64,000 bases of DNA from Dendrophyllia cribrosa (GCA_024195265.1 JAJLRJ010000010.1:24509181-24573180), one strand, 5' to 3'. Counted from the stretch's first letter, positions 22,863-36,209 are shown. Notes: generated by a model not told the origin, from the letters alone. Program-made: numbers and translations.

Positions 22863-23592
22863 TTAATATGTCTGTATGGGGTGGGCCTATATAGATATAG
22901 ATCTTGTATGGTATTTTCTAATTACATCTTCATTTCTTACCTCCTATTGTTACAAGCAGAATTAATGTCGGAAAGGGAAGCAGTGTTGTGGTAGGCATAA
23001 CTTCACAATAGTAACTTCTGTCGCTTTCTCTTGCACATTGGACTCTTTAAGCAAATATATAATCTGCAGAGATAGTTTTGGCAAATTGAGATAAGATAAG
23101 GCACAGTAAAGTAAGGTCAGGTGCAGGGGTTGGAGAATGACTGGAAAATAGTAAGAGTTACATAACAAATTGCTCAAACGCTGTTTAAAATATAGTATAA
23201 CTCAATGCAAGGCGTTCATGGATGGATAGGACCGTTTGTTATTGTGTTCGCCTCTTAATGGTGTGGGATTTTTGTTCCGGCTAGTTCAAGTTGTGTTTTA
23301 TATAACTTGCAATTTGATTAGCGATCGAGTTTTGAAGTGTCGGCTATTGAATGTAGCGAATGTGTAGTCGTACTTTTTAGACATATTTCAAGCTTATGGT
23401 TCTCCGTAAAAGCACTCCAAACCCTCGGGAATCGATACAGTAATGAGGTAAAGACGCCATGAGTTTACTGCGCTTTTCAATAATATGCGGAATCTGAAAT
23501 TTAAATCACCACCAACGGTTGCGTTTTTCTCTGCCGTCAATCAAATTTTCGGAGGTTTCCGATTACTTCCGAGCGTTTTATAAAGTAGTATA

Positions 23593-24331
23593 AAAATAGA
23601 TAGGCTGAACACGACTCCCACTCGTCGCAAAAAAGTATTTAAAAAAGCCTACAGCATAAAACTGTTTTGTAAATCCTTTGAGGACATTAAATTATCTCAC
23701 TCCCTGCTTAGAACAACATAAGAATTTACTAACATCCGAGAGATTTTAAACAAAACAGCAACCGTGATAATGCTGCAGATTATCTCTTGGAAGCCAAATC
23801 AAACACTATTTTCAAAACATCGGAGGTTTATCCTTACTCCACTGAGACACAGTGACACTTCTCAACTACAGAACTAACTAAGGAGCTAAAAATTATTACA
23901 ATAATTCATGATTTCACTGCAGTGGAAGTCGTGGAAGTGTAGACCATGGCATTTTGAGACTCGGACCTAAGACGCCTTTATCGGTTATTCGTGATGGGAA
24001 ACACTTTCTCACAAGTCTGGCACACCGCAGACTTAAGACACAAATCACAGCCTGAGAAAGTTAACGATCCAAGAACTTCAAAGTGATGACAAACTTTAGC
24101 CGATTATTTATCTTGCAACAAAAGTGAGCCACCGAACAACGGCATAAAGAAATAGAATAATTCAATTTGAGAGAGAATCTGCGTGTCAATACCATCGGCG
24201 AAGAGAAAAAATTCGTAACTGTGATCTAAAGGCGCAAATATCTCTGAAATCTTACTGGGAAAGCTTTGTTTTAGGCTTTTTAAATACTTTCATTTGCGAC
24301 GAGTGGGAGTCGTGTTTAGCCTGTCTATTTT
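23593..24331. repeat. Full-length copy of the AAAATAGACAGGCT repeat family
   Basis: Bounded by inverted ends AAAATAGATAGGCTGAACAC and GTGTTTAGCCTGTCTATTTT with ACGACTCCCACTCGTCGC inside. Related copies: 9729-10385, 38172-38575, 39722-41887. Non-autonomous DNA-element structure; no transposase seen. Confidence 0.72.
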
Positions 24332-24570
24332 ATAAAACTTTCTTTTGTTTTGAGTACACTTCTCCATCATTCTCCAGTTACAAATTCAATCCAGTCACGC
24401 AATTCGTCTAAATATAATTTCTGAAAATTGTCTAGTAAGTCCACGAACGAGCACAATATCTCTCCCTGAAAAAAAAATCGAAATAAGAAAAAAAAGCATG
24501 TATACAAAGGATAGATGTTCAGTAAACGAGCACAGAACGATCCAGAACGATTAGAGACAAAAATATCATA

Positions 24571-24729
24571 CCAACGACACCGTTTGCCGCTGTCACGATT
24601 TTCCGAATAATCAACTCCTTTCGTCTCTCTATAATGTTTGAGCACGTTGTACACAAATATTTTGCTCGCTTTCAGAAGCTGGGCAATTTCCTGCGGCGAG
24701 AGATGATGCGTATAAAAACAAATCTCCCA
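24571..24729 (-). pseudogene. Tc1/mariner transposase helix-turn-helix fragment
   Basis: Minus-strand reading gives HHLSPQEIAQLLKASK followed by FVYNVLKHYRETKGV and DSGKRCRW. This matches the first helix-turn-helix of Tc1/mariner transposases (S..EIA..L..S...VY.VL.RYRET.....D....GR). The following sequence loses similarity and no DDE catalytic domain is present. The match is by motif pattern only. Confidence 0.5.
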
Positions 24730-24894
24730 CGCAGCGATGTTTTGTATTTATATACGAACCATGTTTCACTTTCACTGTTAACTTTCACTAACGATACGAA
24801 AACACTCGAAAGTAGTCGGAAACCGTCGAAAATTTCATTGACGGCAGGGAAAAACGCAACCGTTGGAGGTGATTTGAATTTCAGATTTTGTTAG

Positions 24895-26085
24895 ACATAA
24901 TTTTATGTTTTGCCCTATAAGCACTCAAGACACTCAGGAATCAATGCTGCTATGGGTTAAAGACGAAACGAGTTCAGGCTGTGTACAGCTTCTTTCTTGT
25001 TTTCTTTATGATTTCATATCGTAGACAAGATAAGTCAGGTTGAAGGCTGTTGCTAACAAACCTTTGATAAAAGCTAAAAGTTAACCACCCTCTTTAGACT
25101 CCATATCTTTGAAACTATCATCATGTGGCACAGACAGGCAAATTAAAGACACTCAAAACACTTGGGAATCAATAGACGAGTGCAATGGGTTAAAGACGCT
25201 ACGAGTTCAAGCTGTGTACAACTTCTTGTTAATAAATAAAACAAAAGAGTTATATTTGATGACAAACAGCCATAACCTTTCATTCAATCAAGAGAACCAC
25301 TTAGTTAAAAGTACAGCTCTTTCTAATTATGCCTGGGAGTTGAAGACTCGTAAAGTTGATTTTTTTTTTCTAAACAGTGGTCTGTCTTAAAACACGCCAG
25401 TGCGTATAAAGGCAGTGCTAAGCAATGTAATCTGTGATTAGCAGCGAAGTTTTGCATCTTGACTGCTAACAAACAGTCCTTACTAAACAGAAGATCAGAA
25501 GTTATTTCTAAATGCAGACAAGAAACACGTTTTATGCGGTAAAACCTCAAGTTTCAGCCCACCACGCAAGCTGTCACTTAACTAAAAACAGTTGATTACG
25601 ATGGAACCGACGTTTCGAACTGTTAATTCAAATTCTTTTCGATAAAATGTTTGTATACGACAATCGTAAGGCACGCGCGAGCTACTTCAACGAATCCCTG
25701 ACCTTAATTTTTAACACGACAAACATAATTATCAACTGTTTGCCATCGATGCGTTACGTTGATTCTCGAAGTTTCTTTTTTGCGTCATTAATTTGTTTCG
25801 TTGCTCACAAAAAACAACGCTTTTCATCTCTCAATTGAAATCTTGCTTTTGCCAGTTCTTTGTAGAAAAATCAGTTCATATTGCTTACCAAGAAGAGTAT
25901 ACGAAGCGATATGTGTGGTAATCTTTACAAAAACTAATCATGAATAAACCATTAAGATAAGTAAAAGAGCAGGCATAATCATACAAAACTTGAGATCATA
26001 CAACGCTGTTCTGCATCGGTACAATAGACTAATTAGCGTGTTTTTAAGACGACGTCAACAATAGGTCCACGATAACATTGGCTGA
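24895..26085. other. No gene; short direct repeats and a Penelope-tail-like motif
   Basis: A block of about 60 bp (GCACTC..ACACTC.GGAATCAAT and GGGTTAAAGACG) occurs at about 24918 and 25146 and, more diverged, at 23405. On the minus strand near 25590-25640 a GTTCGAAACGTCGG string resembles a Penelope tail with a hammerhead-like 3' half, but the CTGANGA half is degraded. Confidence 0.4.
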
Positions 26086-26831
26086 GGCCGCACTTGGTGA
26101 GTTAACTGGGTTATTTTTTTAAGAAACCCTATTAAAATTCCAAAATAAAGTAACTCGGTGAAAAGGTGTTTGTAATGAAATAACCGAGTTTATTTTTCTG
26201 AGCGGCCGCACTTCGTTGCTGAACGGGTTAAACTTTGAACGTGAGAGAGTATGTAATTATTTACTATATTCTTTTTGTGGCATTGACCCATACCATTGTT
26301 AAGTTTCTATTTATCTGATGGGAAAGAGTAACAATATAAGCCTGCCAAAGCATCCATCGGGCAGCAACCACGACGGCAAAGGCAGCGAAAATAATAGGAT
26401 TAATGAGCGAAAACGGTGCTTCTGCACGTGCATTTTACATTTTGGTATTCCCTGCATAAGAACATCGTCAAATGGTTAAATTATAGGTTTTGTGGAGAAC
26501 GTAAACGCACTACGGTTTTCCTTTCTCAATTTGAAATTGAAAGTCGTCCCTACGAATTCAACAGAGCCAAAAATTACCACAAATCGAAGATGATTGACAG
26601 ATCGGGAAAGTTAACCTGCACTAAACTACCTAGCGAGGTGGTTTAAAAAAACCTTACTCGATTAAAAAAATCTATTGTTCTTTAATTACTTAACTTCTAT
26701 GGGAACTGCTAACACTGTTTAAATTCGGTGCACACCAAAAATACGGGGCCGCATCAGGAATTTTGTTAAACCAGTCAATTTTAATTAATTAATTGGAAAT
26801 AACCCGTTTTACTGCTGTAGTGCGGCCATTA
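26086..26831. mobile_element. Inverted-repeat element with GGCCGCACT ends
   Basis: GGCCGCACTTGGTGAGTTAA followed by GGGTTATTT at the left; ...AAATAACCCGTTTT with AGTGCGGCC at the right. A second GGCCGCACT motif occurs inside at 26202. The interior segment 26350-26650 (including TTATAGGTTTTGTGGAGAAC) recurs at about 52540. Confidence 0.55.
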
Positions 26832-28989
26832 TTTCTCATCATTTTAAATTCCCACAGACACTCATTCCGCACTTTAAGTTAGTGGGTGCTCTATAAAATT
26901 TGTTTAATATGTTAAGGATCACATTTCACAAACCGTTATATAACTTGATAAAAACATGACAAAATGTTCCTAAAGACAAAATTAAGCAAGAAAATAGTTT
27001 GCTCTTGCAATAATCATGTCAAGCGTCGCAGTTCAATGTAGTTGAAAATGATTTGCTGTGCAGGTTCAAACTCTGGTGAGTAGGGTGAGGAGGTAGGTCT
27101 GCGGTCCAGCTCCATATCAAAGAAATAAAGCCAGTTACAATTCAGACATACTGATCCTTTCTACACCAGTGTAAACAATTGCCTTCCCTTTTTCCAAACT
27201 GAAATGGTTTCAAAGTCATACCCCTAACAGTATAATTTAAGTCCAATCTCCTCCCCTCGCATGTGCACTCGCTGATGTCAACAACTCTCTGAGTGCATCC
27301 GCTAGCAATTTTTACTGACCTTAAGCGTGCATTTTATTTTCTTAGAGAACATTGAAAACCTCTTCTATTAGGTAAATAGAACGTAAAAGTTTATGCTTAC
27401 CTTTCTTGTAGACCAAGAGATCTTCCACTGAATTATGAAGCCCGTAGTGGCAGAGCTTCGAAGGCTCGATTGATCCTATAAAATTTAAAAGATTCGTTTA
27501 TGAGTATGATTTTGTATAGCTGACTTCCACTTTATTATTATTTAGTGATTTGTTAACAATCAATCGTCATTTAAGCAGGTTACCAAGGTTATAAAACTTT
27601 TCTAGAACATGTTCGTTTTATTTCCATACATTTTATTACGTATACCACACAAAGGGTTCCAAAGATGTATTAACCCTCGGGTGTCTAAATATAGTGAAGG
27701 CGCATGGCACGCGATTGGATTTTGCGAGCAAATAAATTAGTTTATTAATCCACATTTCTAAATTTCTAAACACGGCAGAATAATCAATGATGGCTGATTC
27801 ATACTACCTATGAGTTCTGAATTGAAGTATTCCGTATATAGTATTAGAAATTCTCTACACTTTGATTTCTTGCTGAATTAACTGAATCGTTAAATTCTCT
27901 TGCTCGGTTGAATACTTAGTAGAGTGACAAACCTATTTTTCTGCAAAACAGATGATATGTCGCCCGATCTTTGTTCAATTTTTTTTTTTAAAGGGTTAGT
28001 AACAAGACAAAAGGCTGGAAGTTTTACTATCAATCACTTGAAATTTATTAAAAGAACATTCCAGTTACCTTTAATTAGTCGGCGCCGGCCTGAACCAAGA
28101 TGCAGTGACGTTATAAAAATCAGATGAACAAAGCATACAGAATCACAAGAAATGCTTGTTTTGGTTTAAAAAAAATAGTTGTTATGTTATTTTAGATTAC
28201 ACTTCATCCATTTCAGTAAACGTGAGCTGGTAGCCATGGCGGTAGCCCTTTTCCCGGCATCATAAAAAATGATCGAAAACTTTAAAACGACCCCAAGCAA
28301 TCATGCGGATTTTTCAGTATCATTTAAGGTGTTTAACTCCAGTTTCCATGCAGCTGCACCGAACATTTTTGCTCAATTAAGAGTTTTAGGTGAACTTTAT
28401 TATTTTATTTGACCATGTTGTACATTGTAATGTTTCAATCAATCGAAATCAAGATGAAACTTCCAGACAATGTTGTTCAAATAATAAAGAAACGACCATT
28501 AAAGTTTAAAAAATCTATCTCGCGGTTTTTGAAATATGTAGAAAAGCGCTAAAACTGCAATATCAAGGACTCAGTCAAAAAACTATGGTTTCCTATAAAA
28601 AATCAAATCTCCAAAACTTCAACGAGAAACGCTTTAAACCTTTCATAGTTTCGTCTCATACACTAAACATACATTTTGGCGTAAATTTGAAATTGAGAAA
28701 TTAAACTTTTGTAAGCTTAATTGGGCAACTTATGGATGCGCTCATACGCCATGTGTAATTATAAAGATTTTATGCGAGCTTTATTATCATACGGCTTGTT
28801 TCGTAAAACAGCATAAATTATATAAGCAGGCGTGAAACGTGTTTTGAAATCAACAACTAATGTGAACAATGGAATTACAAACATGTTTACGGGAAACGTG
28901 TTTCGTTGAAACATGTCAAGTTACTCTAAACATGTTTCGGTTGAACCGGTGTTTCGATACAGTTTTCTGGAGGTGATACCTACATTTTT
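26832..28989. other. No gene recognised
   Basis: AT-rich sequence with only short frames; no clear inverted ends or coding similarity seen. Confidence 0.4.
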
Positions 28990-30594
28990 CAATCGGCTTT
29001 TAAGCGGTCTTCTTCAAGTCAGATCAATGTGAATTTTTCGCTACTAATTGGTTTTGAATTGAAGTTTGGCAAAGAATATTTTCTGGTAAAATCGATGTTA
29101 CCATGACGACGATAAACAAGAAAATTCGAAATCAGTAAAAGTGAAATTTCGAATTGAAAATCCCACAAAAAAATTCTGTATGTTTGATTTCAAATAAACC
29201 GCAATAATATTTCAAACCTTACTGTTTGTATACTGGTAATTAACTGATCGAGAGATTGATACTGGTTTTGTGAGATAACTTCAAGATAGTGTCAAAAAGT
29301 AGCTTGATGTTATGTTTGCACACCATACAATTTTTATTTACCTTCTCTTTTGTGATCTTGAGAACTACCCTTTTCCTAACATCGCTCCATATGCAATTTT
29401 TGGGTAATTTTCGATTTTAATCGCTTTTGCAAAAATCTGAGGGACGGCTCGATGGATTTTTTTAAAACGTTCACCACGCCGGCATGCTTACCGATGTGAA
29501 AAATATTATCTCAAAGTTTCATTGACATTAATTCACTGGAACGCCTTTAAATTTAAAGATGAAGACGACGTCCAAACCGGCCGAAAAGTTTGCGTTACAG
29601 ATTCACTTTTTTTTAAGTTACTGCTCAGAATGATTTCAAATCAATGCGCATTACATTCCTCCGTGAATGAAGCATTTTAATATATGCTCGTTGATGCAAA
29701 TTCTTTGCATCTGTTGTTAAAACGTTTTTAAAACGCAAAAGAGCATTTACTTCTTAAAATATTCCTATAGCTAACTAGAGACGTAAGGGAATCCGAAAAG
29801 TAGTAAGGAGTGTAATAAGGTACAATCATGCTCGAATACAGATAATAATAGATGCACAGCAGATTACAACGAAATGTATTAATTATTTCTAAGCATAACT
29901 TAAAAAAGTGAATTTGTAACGCAAACTTTTCGGCCGGTTCGTACGTCGTCTTCATCTATAAATTTAAAGGCGTTCCAGTGAATCAATAACAATGAAACTT
30001 AGAGATAATATTTTTCACATCGGTAAGCATGCGTGGTGAACGTTTTGAAAAAATCCATCAAGCCGTTCCTCAGATTTTTGCAAAAGCGCTTAAAAAAAAT
30101 TAATTGAAAATCACCCAAAAATTGCACATGGAGTGATGTTAGGAAAAAAGGTAGTTCTCAAGATCGCAAAAGAGAATTAAGTGAACAAAACTTTGATGAT
30201 GTACAAACATGTGATTAAGCTACTTTTTGAAACTATCTTGAAGTAATTTCACAAAACCAGTGTTAATTTTTCGATCAATTGAAACATACAGAATTTTTTT
30301 ATTCTTGCAAAATATATATGCCATATACCATATTTTAAGATGTCTATGTACAGGCAGCCCATACCATCACATGCTAAGCTTGGGTTGCCTGTGGTCTATG
30401 TGGGATTTTTAATGCGAAATCTTAAACGCGCAAAATTTCACTTTTACTGATTTCGAAGTTTCTTGTTTATCGTCGTCAAGGTATTATCGATTTTACCAGA
30501 AAATATATCTTGCCAAACTTCAATTCAAAACCAGTTAGTAGTGAAAATATCACGTTGATCTGACTTGGAAAAGATCGCTTAAAAGCCGGTTAAA
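28990..30594. repeat. 1.6-kb palindrome (foldback element)
   Basis: Arms 28990-29628 and 29905-30594 are reverse complements (CGGCTTTTAAGCGGTCTTC against its complement at the far end; AACGCAAACTTTTCGGCCGG at the inner end). The spacer is about 275 bp. The right arm has an extra segment at about 30320-30405. Divergence between arms is higher than in the 6.5-7.8 kb palindrome, so it is older. Confidence 0.85.
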
Positions 30595-30805
30595 TCAAAG
30601 GCTCCTTGCGAGCCAGGTCGTGAATATGAAACAACCATCGGACCTTTTCCTACGCTACACAAGGTGGGTCCTCTTAGATTGTACATGTTAAAAAAAAAAA
30701 CAGATTGTACATGTTATGACTACTTCCCTTATGTTGCAGATCCACGTACCAATATCTTTTACCAAAGAAGGACCTCTAAAACCTTATGCAGCAGTCAATT
30801 GTAAC

Positions 30806-30838
30806 CCCCACCCCCTCCCCCCCCCCCCCCCCCCCCCA
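30806..30838. repeat. Poly-C tract
   Basis: C run broken by few T residues, next to CAATTGTAACCCCCACCCC. Confidence 0.9.
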
Positions 30839-31275
30839 ACCTCGGGGAATAGTGGGGGGAAGTGGGGCATTTTCCTACTTTTGACACGGAATTTTCCTTC
30901 ACCTGGTCGGGGTTTTCCTTTTTATTGATCTCCGACCCCTGTATGTAGGGCATTAGGTGGGGGAAATGGAGGGGTTCGACATATTGAGAAAAGGAATGAC
31001 ATATGAATACCCTCTGGGCCATATTTCTCATCCATTGACATATACCTACAACGCCACTGTACAACTATAAAAGAGCCATTCCTTGTGTCAGAAAATATGT
31101 TACATGCTCAAGAAATCAGCTAAATAGCCTACAAAGAAGAAACAACTTACATCAGATCGAAAATACACCATTGTTATTGGCTACACTAAACAAGCCAATG
31201 AAAAGATAGAACATTTGATCCTCCCCAAGTGCTCATAAGTCACTAACACTCCACAACATCAAATCATTCTACTAG

Positions 31276-32256
31276 ACCTTTCTACATGCTTCCTATGTTA
31301 ACAACTTTCATCCAGATCTGAAGTTCAGCTGGTCGATTTCCGATGAAGAGCTCCCCTTCCTGGATCTCCTTCTCCGACCTACTGCGACCCGACTAACAAC
31401 GAGCATCCATTACAAAGATACGGACTCCCATTGCTATCTGAACTACAACTCTTCTCACCCTGTGAAATGCAAAGATTCCATTCCATATAGCCAGTTATTA
31501 CGCCTGAAGTGCATTTGCAGCGACCCCACCGATTTCGAGAGTAAAAGCAAGAAAATGGCAGGATATTTTCTCCAGCGTGGTTACCCAGCGCGTGTGGTCA
31601 GAAACGCCATTAACCAGGTCTCTGCGGTCACCCGTGAAGCAGCGCTTCAACCGCGAGACGAGGTGTCTGAGCAACAAGAATCCATCCCACTCGTTCTAAC
31701 CTACCACCCTAACAACACGCCCATTTGTAACATCATGGTGAAAAACGTCTCAATCCTGCTGAATGGTAATGACACTAGAAGCTTATTCCAGCCAGTGCGT
31801 GTTTTGTGTGCGTACCGCCGAGACAAGAATGTTCAGGACACCCTAGTACACAGCTCACTCAATGTTACTACAGAGGAAGATCGTGGCACCTTTCCTTGCC
31901 AGCGCCCTCGATGTAAAACTTGTGCCCACACCAACTCAGCGCTCACCATTGACACCCCAGGAGGACGTATCACCATCCAACACAGGTTCTCTTGCACCAC
32001 AAGAAACCTTGTGTATGCTATCTCCTGCCGAGTGTGTGATAAGGTCTACATCGGTGAAACTGAGCGGCTATTGGCAGAAAGGTTCAGAGAACATCGCCTC
32101 TCGGTGACCAAAAGAAAGGAGAAAGACGCATCTGGCAAGGAACTTTCGGTCGCGCAACATTTCATGTCAGACGGACACAGCGTTGACGATATGCTGGTTT
32201 CTTTAATCCAGCACTCGATCGCGAGTGGTATGTATTTATTCAGATACACATCATGA
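31276..32256 (+). pseudogene. Penelope-like retroelement: reverse-transcriptase C-terminus plus GIY-YIG endonuclease
   Basis: An open plus frame from 31276 (stop at 31273) to TGA at 32254-32256. Upstream residues include NNFHPDLKFSWSISDEELPF; then the C-terminal block (YSQLLRLKCICSD, YFLQRGYP), a Cys motif PCQRPRCKTCAH, and the GIY-YIG domain: NLVYAISCRVCDKVYIGETE, RFREHR (catalytic Arg region) and HFMSDGHS. This is the domain order of Penelope-like elements. The palm domain with the catalytic Asp pair is missing and the frame lacks its own ATG, so the copy is 5'-truncated. The end after SIASGMYLFRYTS is also abnormal, losing the usual final block. It retains the YAI/YIG residues, unlike the copy at 3319-3582. 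Confidence 0.85.
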
Positions 32257-32511
32257 ACGATCTGATTAATCAAATATGACCCTCTTTGCTTACTATTGTT
32301 TCAGGACATATGATTTGAAGCTAAGAATTCCACCACGAACTTGTGATAATTTTCTGTAAGATAAAAGTGAATTATTAAATCTAGGATCAAAGTTTTGGAT
32401 GAAAATTGCAGTTCTGAAGTAAAATATGTGTCGTGCCCTGAACATGCGACTGATGTGATGGACAGATTTATATCTCGGGGATTGATTACCATGACAAGGT
32501 TAACAATTTAA

Positions 32512-34395
32512 AGTGCCTATGAAATGAATTTTTTTTCTTCGTTTTTCATTAGTTTATTATGTCCAAAGAACGAAAACAATAATCATTTCCCGAGGAAAAG
32601 AAAGAAAATCGGTTTTTTAGCCCCTCGAAGATGCGTCACTTCGGTTGAAAAGTGGCTCCAATTTTTGGAGAGCCTGGGGGCGAGTGGCCGTGCGTGATGA
32701 CGTAAATTACGTAAATAGTATGACACATTGGTTTGTTTACGCTATAATTCCCTTGGAATCCTTTAGCGTGATGGTCATTTTGCCAACGTTTTTGGCTGTA
32801 CAAATGTCAGACCGCGCCTAATTTGTTTCTTTACAGTCCTCTGAAGGTGAAGAGGATCAGTTTCGGATCACTCTTGATCAACTGAAATGATCGTGTCCAC
32901 TGTAGTTTTGCCGTAGCGAGACGAACCGACTGTGCCGCTTGAGCGAAGGAAGTGAACATGAAGAAGACGGACTTTGATCATTTAGATTATTGAACGTGAA
33001 AGGTATACATTTCAGTAGCACAGCGTCTCGGTGGTTCGCCAGTTGAGTTGTAAGCTTATTGAACGCAGAGGCGTTTTTGTTATTTCTTTTTAGTGGCTCG
33101 TTGACTAGCGTTTATCGAACGCGAACGATATATTTGTAGTACAAACAATCATGATATTAGCGCATTAGCGACTCGGCCGGTCTTCTCTGAAGTTCATTGA
33201 TCGCGCGTGGAGGTTATGAACTTATTTTATCGGCTTGGCAATTCGCTCGTCTACTTAAAGTTCTTTTTTCAATGCGAAGGATATGTCTTGGCGGCTTGCT
33301 AGTTGAAAGTTTCTAAATTATACTGATATGTTATGCATATCCGAGGTGGTGTTTTTCAGGCGGCTTGCTGAATTGAATGTGAATGGTGTATTTTTAGCGG
33401 CAAGGTGCCTTGATAGCGTATTTTTTTATTTTTTTATTCAAAATGTTTGAACTCAAGTATATACGTAATAATTATGCTTCTTAGTTCAGTGTCTTGCCAG
33501 CGATTGATCGTTTCTGGAAATTTTAACCACTTGGCGGCTTGTAAGTGAGTTCAAAGTATCGTGTTTACATTTATGTCTGATTTATATTTCATTGTATAAA
33601 AATTGATCTGATCGAACACGCAATGATTCAGCGATGTGTTTTGTTTCGAATAGCATTTGTACGTGTAGATTTTTGATAGATGTTCCGTAGAATAGACGCC
33701 TTCCAGTGAACACTTGCGCTGCACTTTGAATTTTATAATTCGGAATACCGTATAAACATTTATATTACTCGCCAGTCAGTGCCGATCGAGTCAGTATATT
33801 TTTGTAGGCCTCACTGACTTCGACGGCTCTCCAGTCAAGCCGAGGCTTGAAGGAACTTCCAAACAGGATATGGATTGGAAAAATTATGCTTGATTAAACG
33901 GCCTCACCGGCCGGAATGTTATTTTCTTTTGCAAAATAATATTAATCTTAACAATAAGCGCTTTCATTGAAAACAACATCGCTTGACGTACCCTTTCCGA
34001 TGTCGACGAACAAATTTCGTGTATTTCGCCGGCCTATTTTCCTCTGGAGCAAAATAAAGCTTTGTTACACCCTCTGTTATCGAAGAATTCTAATATCTCG
34101 TATGTTTGAGGCCGCTCGCCACATAATATTGGTCCACCTCTAGCGACGTCTCTTGTCAGCTCTCTTGTTCTCTATATTCCCGCAGCAGTTTGTACAACTA
34201 TTTACGTCACAGTGTAATATGACACTGGTTTTGGCAGCGCACAAATTGGAGCCACTTTTTAGCGCCAACAACCTAACTTTGAGACCATAAAAAAAGCATT
34301 TCGCATCGTCCCTAACACTTTAAACCTTTTATTCCAAGGTCTAAAAAGGTGAAACTTTCGATACATCAAAAAATAAATTTCATTTCATAGGCACT
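32512..34395. mobile_element. Kolobok-like TTAA element, 1.9 kb
   Basis: AGTGCCTATGAAATGAA at the left and its complement at the right, flanked by TTAA at 32508-32511 and 34396-34399. An AAAAGTGGCTCCAATTT block is shared between subterminal regions. The terminal AGTGCCTAT motif links it to the elements at 6273, 9257 and 20359. The interior lacks a credible transposase and shows loose 65-85-bp repetition (about 33000-33420). Confidence 0.82.
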
Positions 34396-34924
34396 TTAAG
34401 ATAGTTAAAGTAAGTATAGGCTTATTTAAAACTCCGTTGTGTGCCTATCCTGTAATTTTCTCTGTATCTGTGCGTTACGGTACATGGGATGCAAATATTT
34501 GATGCTTTGAGTTTTATCACCGCCATTTTGGACACGGTAAGACTGGGACCAACAATATTGCATCCAGAGTCCTTAGGCCCCTCGGTCAGCAGTTGGTTTC
34601 CAAGGTTTTTTAAAACCAATATTAAGATATTGGTTTTCTAATGGTGCCATCTTTTGCTTCAAATTATCAATATGGCCCCATATAGGAGTAAATTACCGAA
34701 ATTTGCCTTAGGGGGCTAAGGGCTCGAATTTGGCTCAAACTTGTTTCATAAATAAGGCAGAGTTTTTACCAATTAGGATATTTTTTACGTCCGCCAGGCG
34801 GACGCAGAAATTAAAACGAACAAAACAGCAGCGTTAATGAAGGTGCTGCTTACCTCGCTTCGCCGGCGCTTTCTTCTCGCGTCGCGATTCGCCCTCGCAA
34901 AACTATTTCTTTTTTCCTTCACAG

Positions 34925-35745
34925 GATCAGTTTCAGATAATGAGATTTCGATCGCGGAATTCTTTATTTTGTTATTCGGCTTTGCCTGGTATGAATTAAA
35001 CTTGTCTTTCAAATTGGATGGACAAACTTTTAACTAAAACGAATTATTCTTTAGCTAAATGAAATTCAAAGATACACTTGTGTGTGATGAAAAAAAAAAT
35101 GGTTTCTCTCTCTTAGGTTCTTTAATTCAGAATTTAGGATGTTTGAGAGAGATACCTTCAGGAGTACACCTTAAGCAGTATGTATTTCTACTGTAGCCGG
35201 TTCATGAACTGACGTTCCCGTGAACCCTGAACGTATCTCATGACCAAAGGCATCACTTCTACAAGGAATCACCCAGCAACTATTATATTTTTTACATAAG
35301 TGTGTTAGGCGTACAAAGCTTGATGTTATACAGGTTGAAAGATAGGTCTTCTTATGTTATATTTTTTAATTTTGAATATTTTATATAAGCGCCATCACCA
35401 GATAATTAACGGATCAGGCACAAGATGTTTTTACTCGTCATTATCATTATCAGATTAAGTAGCAGTCTATGTTTGATGGTCTGTCACAATATTCAATATA
35501 TTAAAAAAAGATACATTTCCAGGTATGCTGTTATATGAGGCATGCGGTTCTCTTCGTTAAACAAAAACCACTGCCTAGCTCTTGTTTTCAAGTGAGTTAA
35601 GTAAGTTAATACAATCTAAAAACTGATGAATAAGTTATCTATCTGATCCTTTATTTCAGTTCATTATTCTTCAATCTTGACGGAATTGATCCAGGAGCCC
35701 AAGAACTGTTTCGCATCAGGAAAATCTGTTCGGAAGACCTAAGTC
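34925..35745. repeat. Duplicated segment, copy A
   Basis: Matches 36700-37480 in direct orientation about 1.77 kb downstream, with many substitutions and indels except for a strongly conserved core at about 35180-35262. No open frame is shared between the copies. Confidence 0.75.
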
Positions 35746-36005
35746 GCCTTATATGTTCTAAGTGTACAAAGTTGGACTGACTTTATAGTAGCTTGGTTAT
35801 ATGTTCTCGGTTTTAAGTATTTTTGTTAAATACGCAACATTACCAAAATGAAATACTACATAAAAAGTTCGTAAATAAACTGCTTTTTCGTCATCAATGC
35901 ATTTGGTTTTCGCTTGTGTTTTATATACCGTCTACATATATAGTTATCGAACACATTTAGTAAAACTGAGGAGATACGGTTTTGTTGTTCGAATTCGCTG
36001 CGTTA

Positions 36006-36209
36006 AGCTGGATTTCCACTGTTGCGTAATTTTTACGTGCGTTTTATGTGCGTAAATGGAACTAGATATAACAAGAGACCGGAGTGAACAGCTTGCGTGA
36101 AGGTAAAAAAGTTGAACCGTGCTCAACTTTTTAGTTTTACGCAAGCTGTTTATACATCGTCCCTAATTTTATTTACGCAGCCACATAAAAATACAGTGGA
36201 AATCCAGCT
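36006..36209. mobile_element. PIF/Harbinger-type MITE
   Basis: Inverted ends AGCTGGATTTCCACTGT and its complement, flanked by TTA at 36003-36005 and 36210-36212. The 3-bp TTA duplication and length are typical of PIF/Harbinger MITEs. Confidence 0.75.

Larger units (their letters stand above)
23480..24893. mobile_element. Decayed Tc1/mariner-like element with transposase scrap
   Basis: Inverted ends of about 105 bp: AATCTGAAATTTAAATCACC with CCAACGGTTGCGTTTTT at the left, and the complement ending at about 24890. A helix-turn-helix coding scrap lies on the minus strand near the right end. A second element (23593-24331) is inserted inside. Confidence 0.6.

Noticed and set aside
35195..35262. 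tRNA or C/D snoRNA in the conserved duplication core
   Set aside because: There is no tRNA B-box with matching arms, and no properly spaced C and D boxes. Only a simple hairpin is supported.
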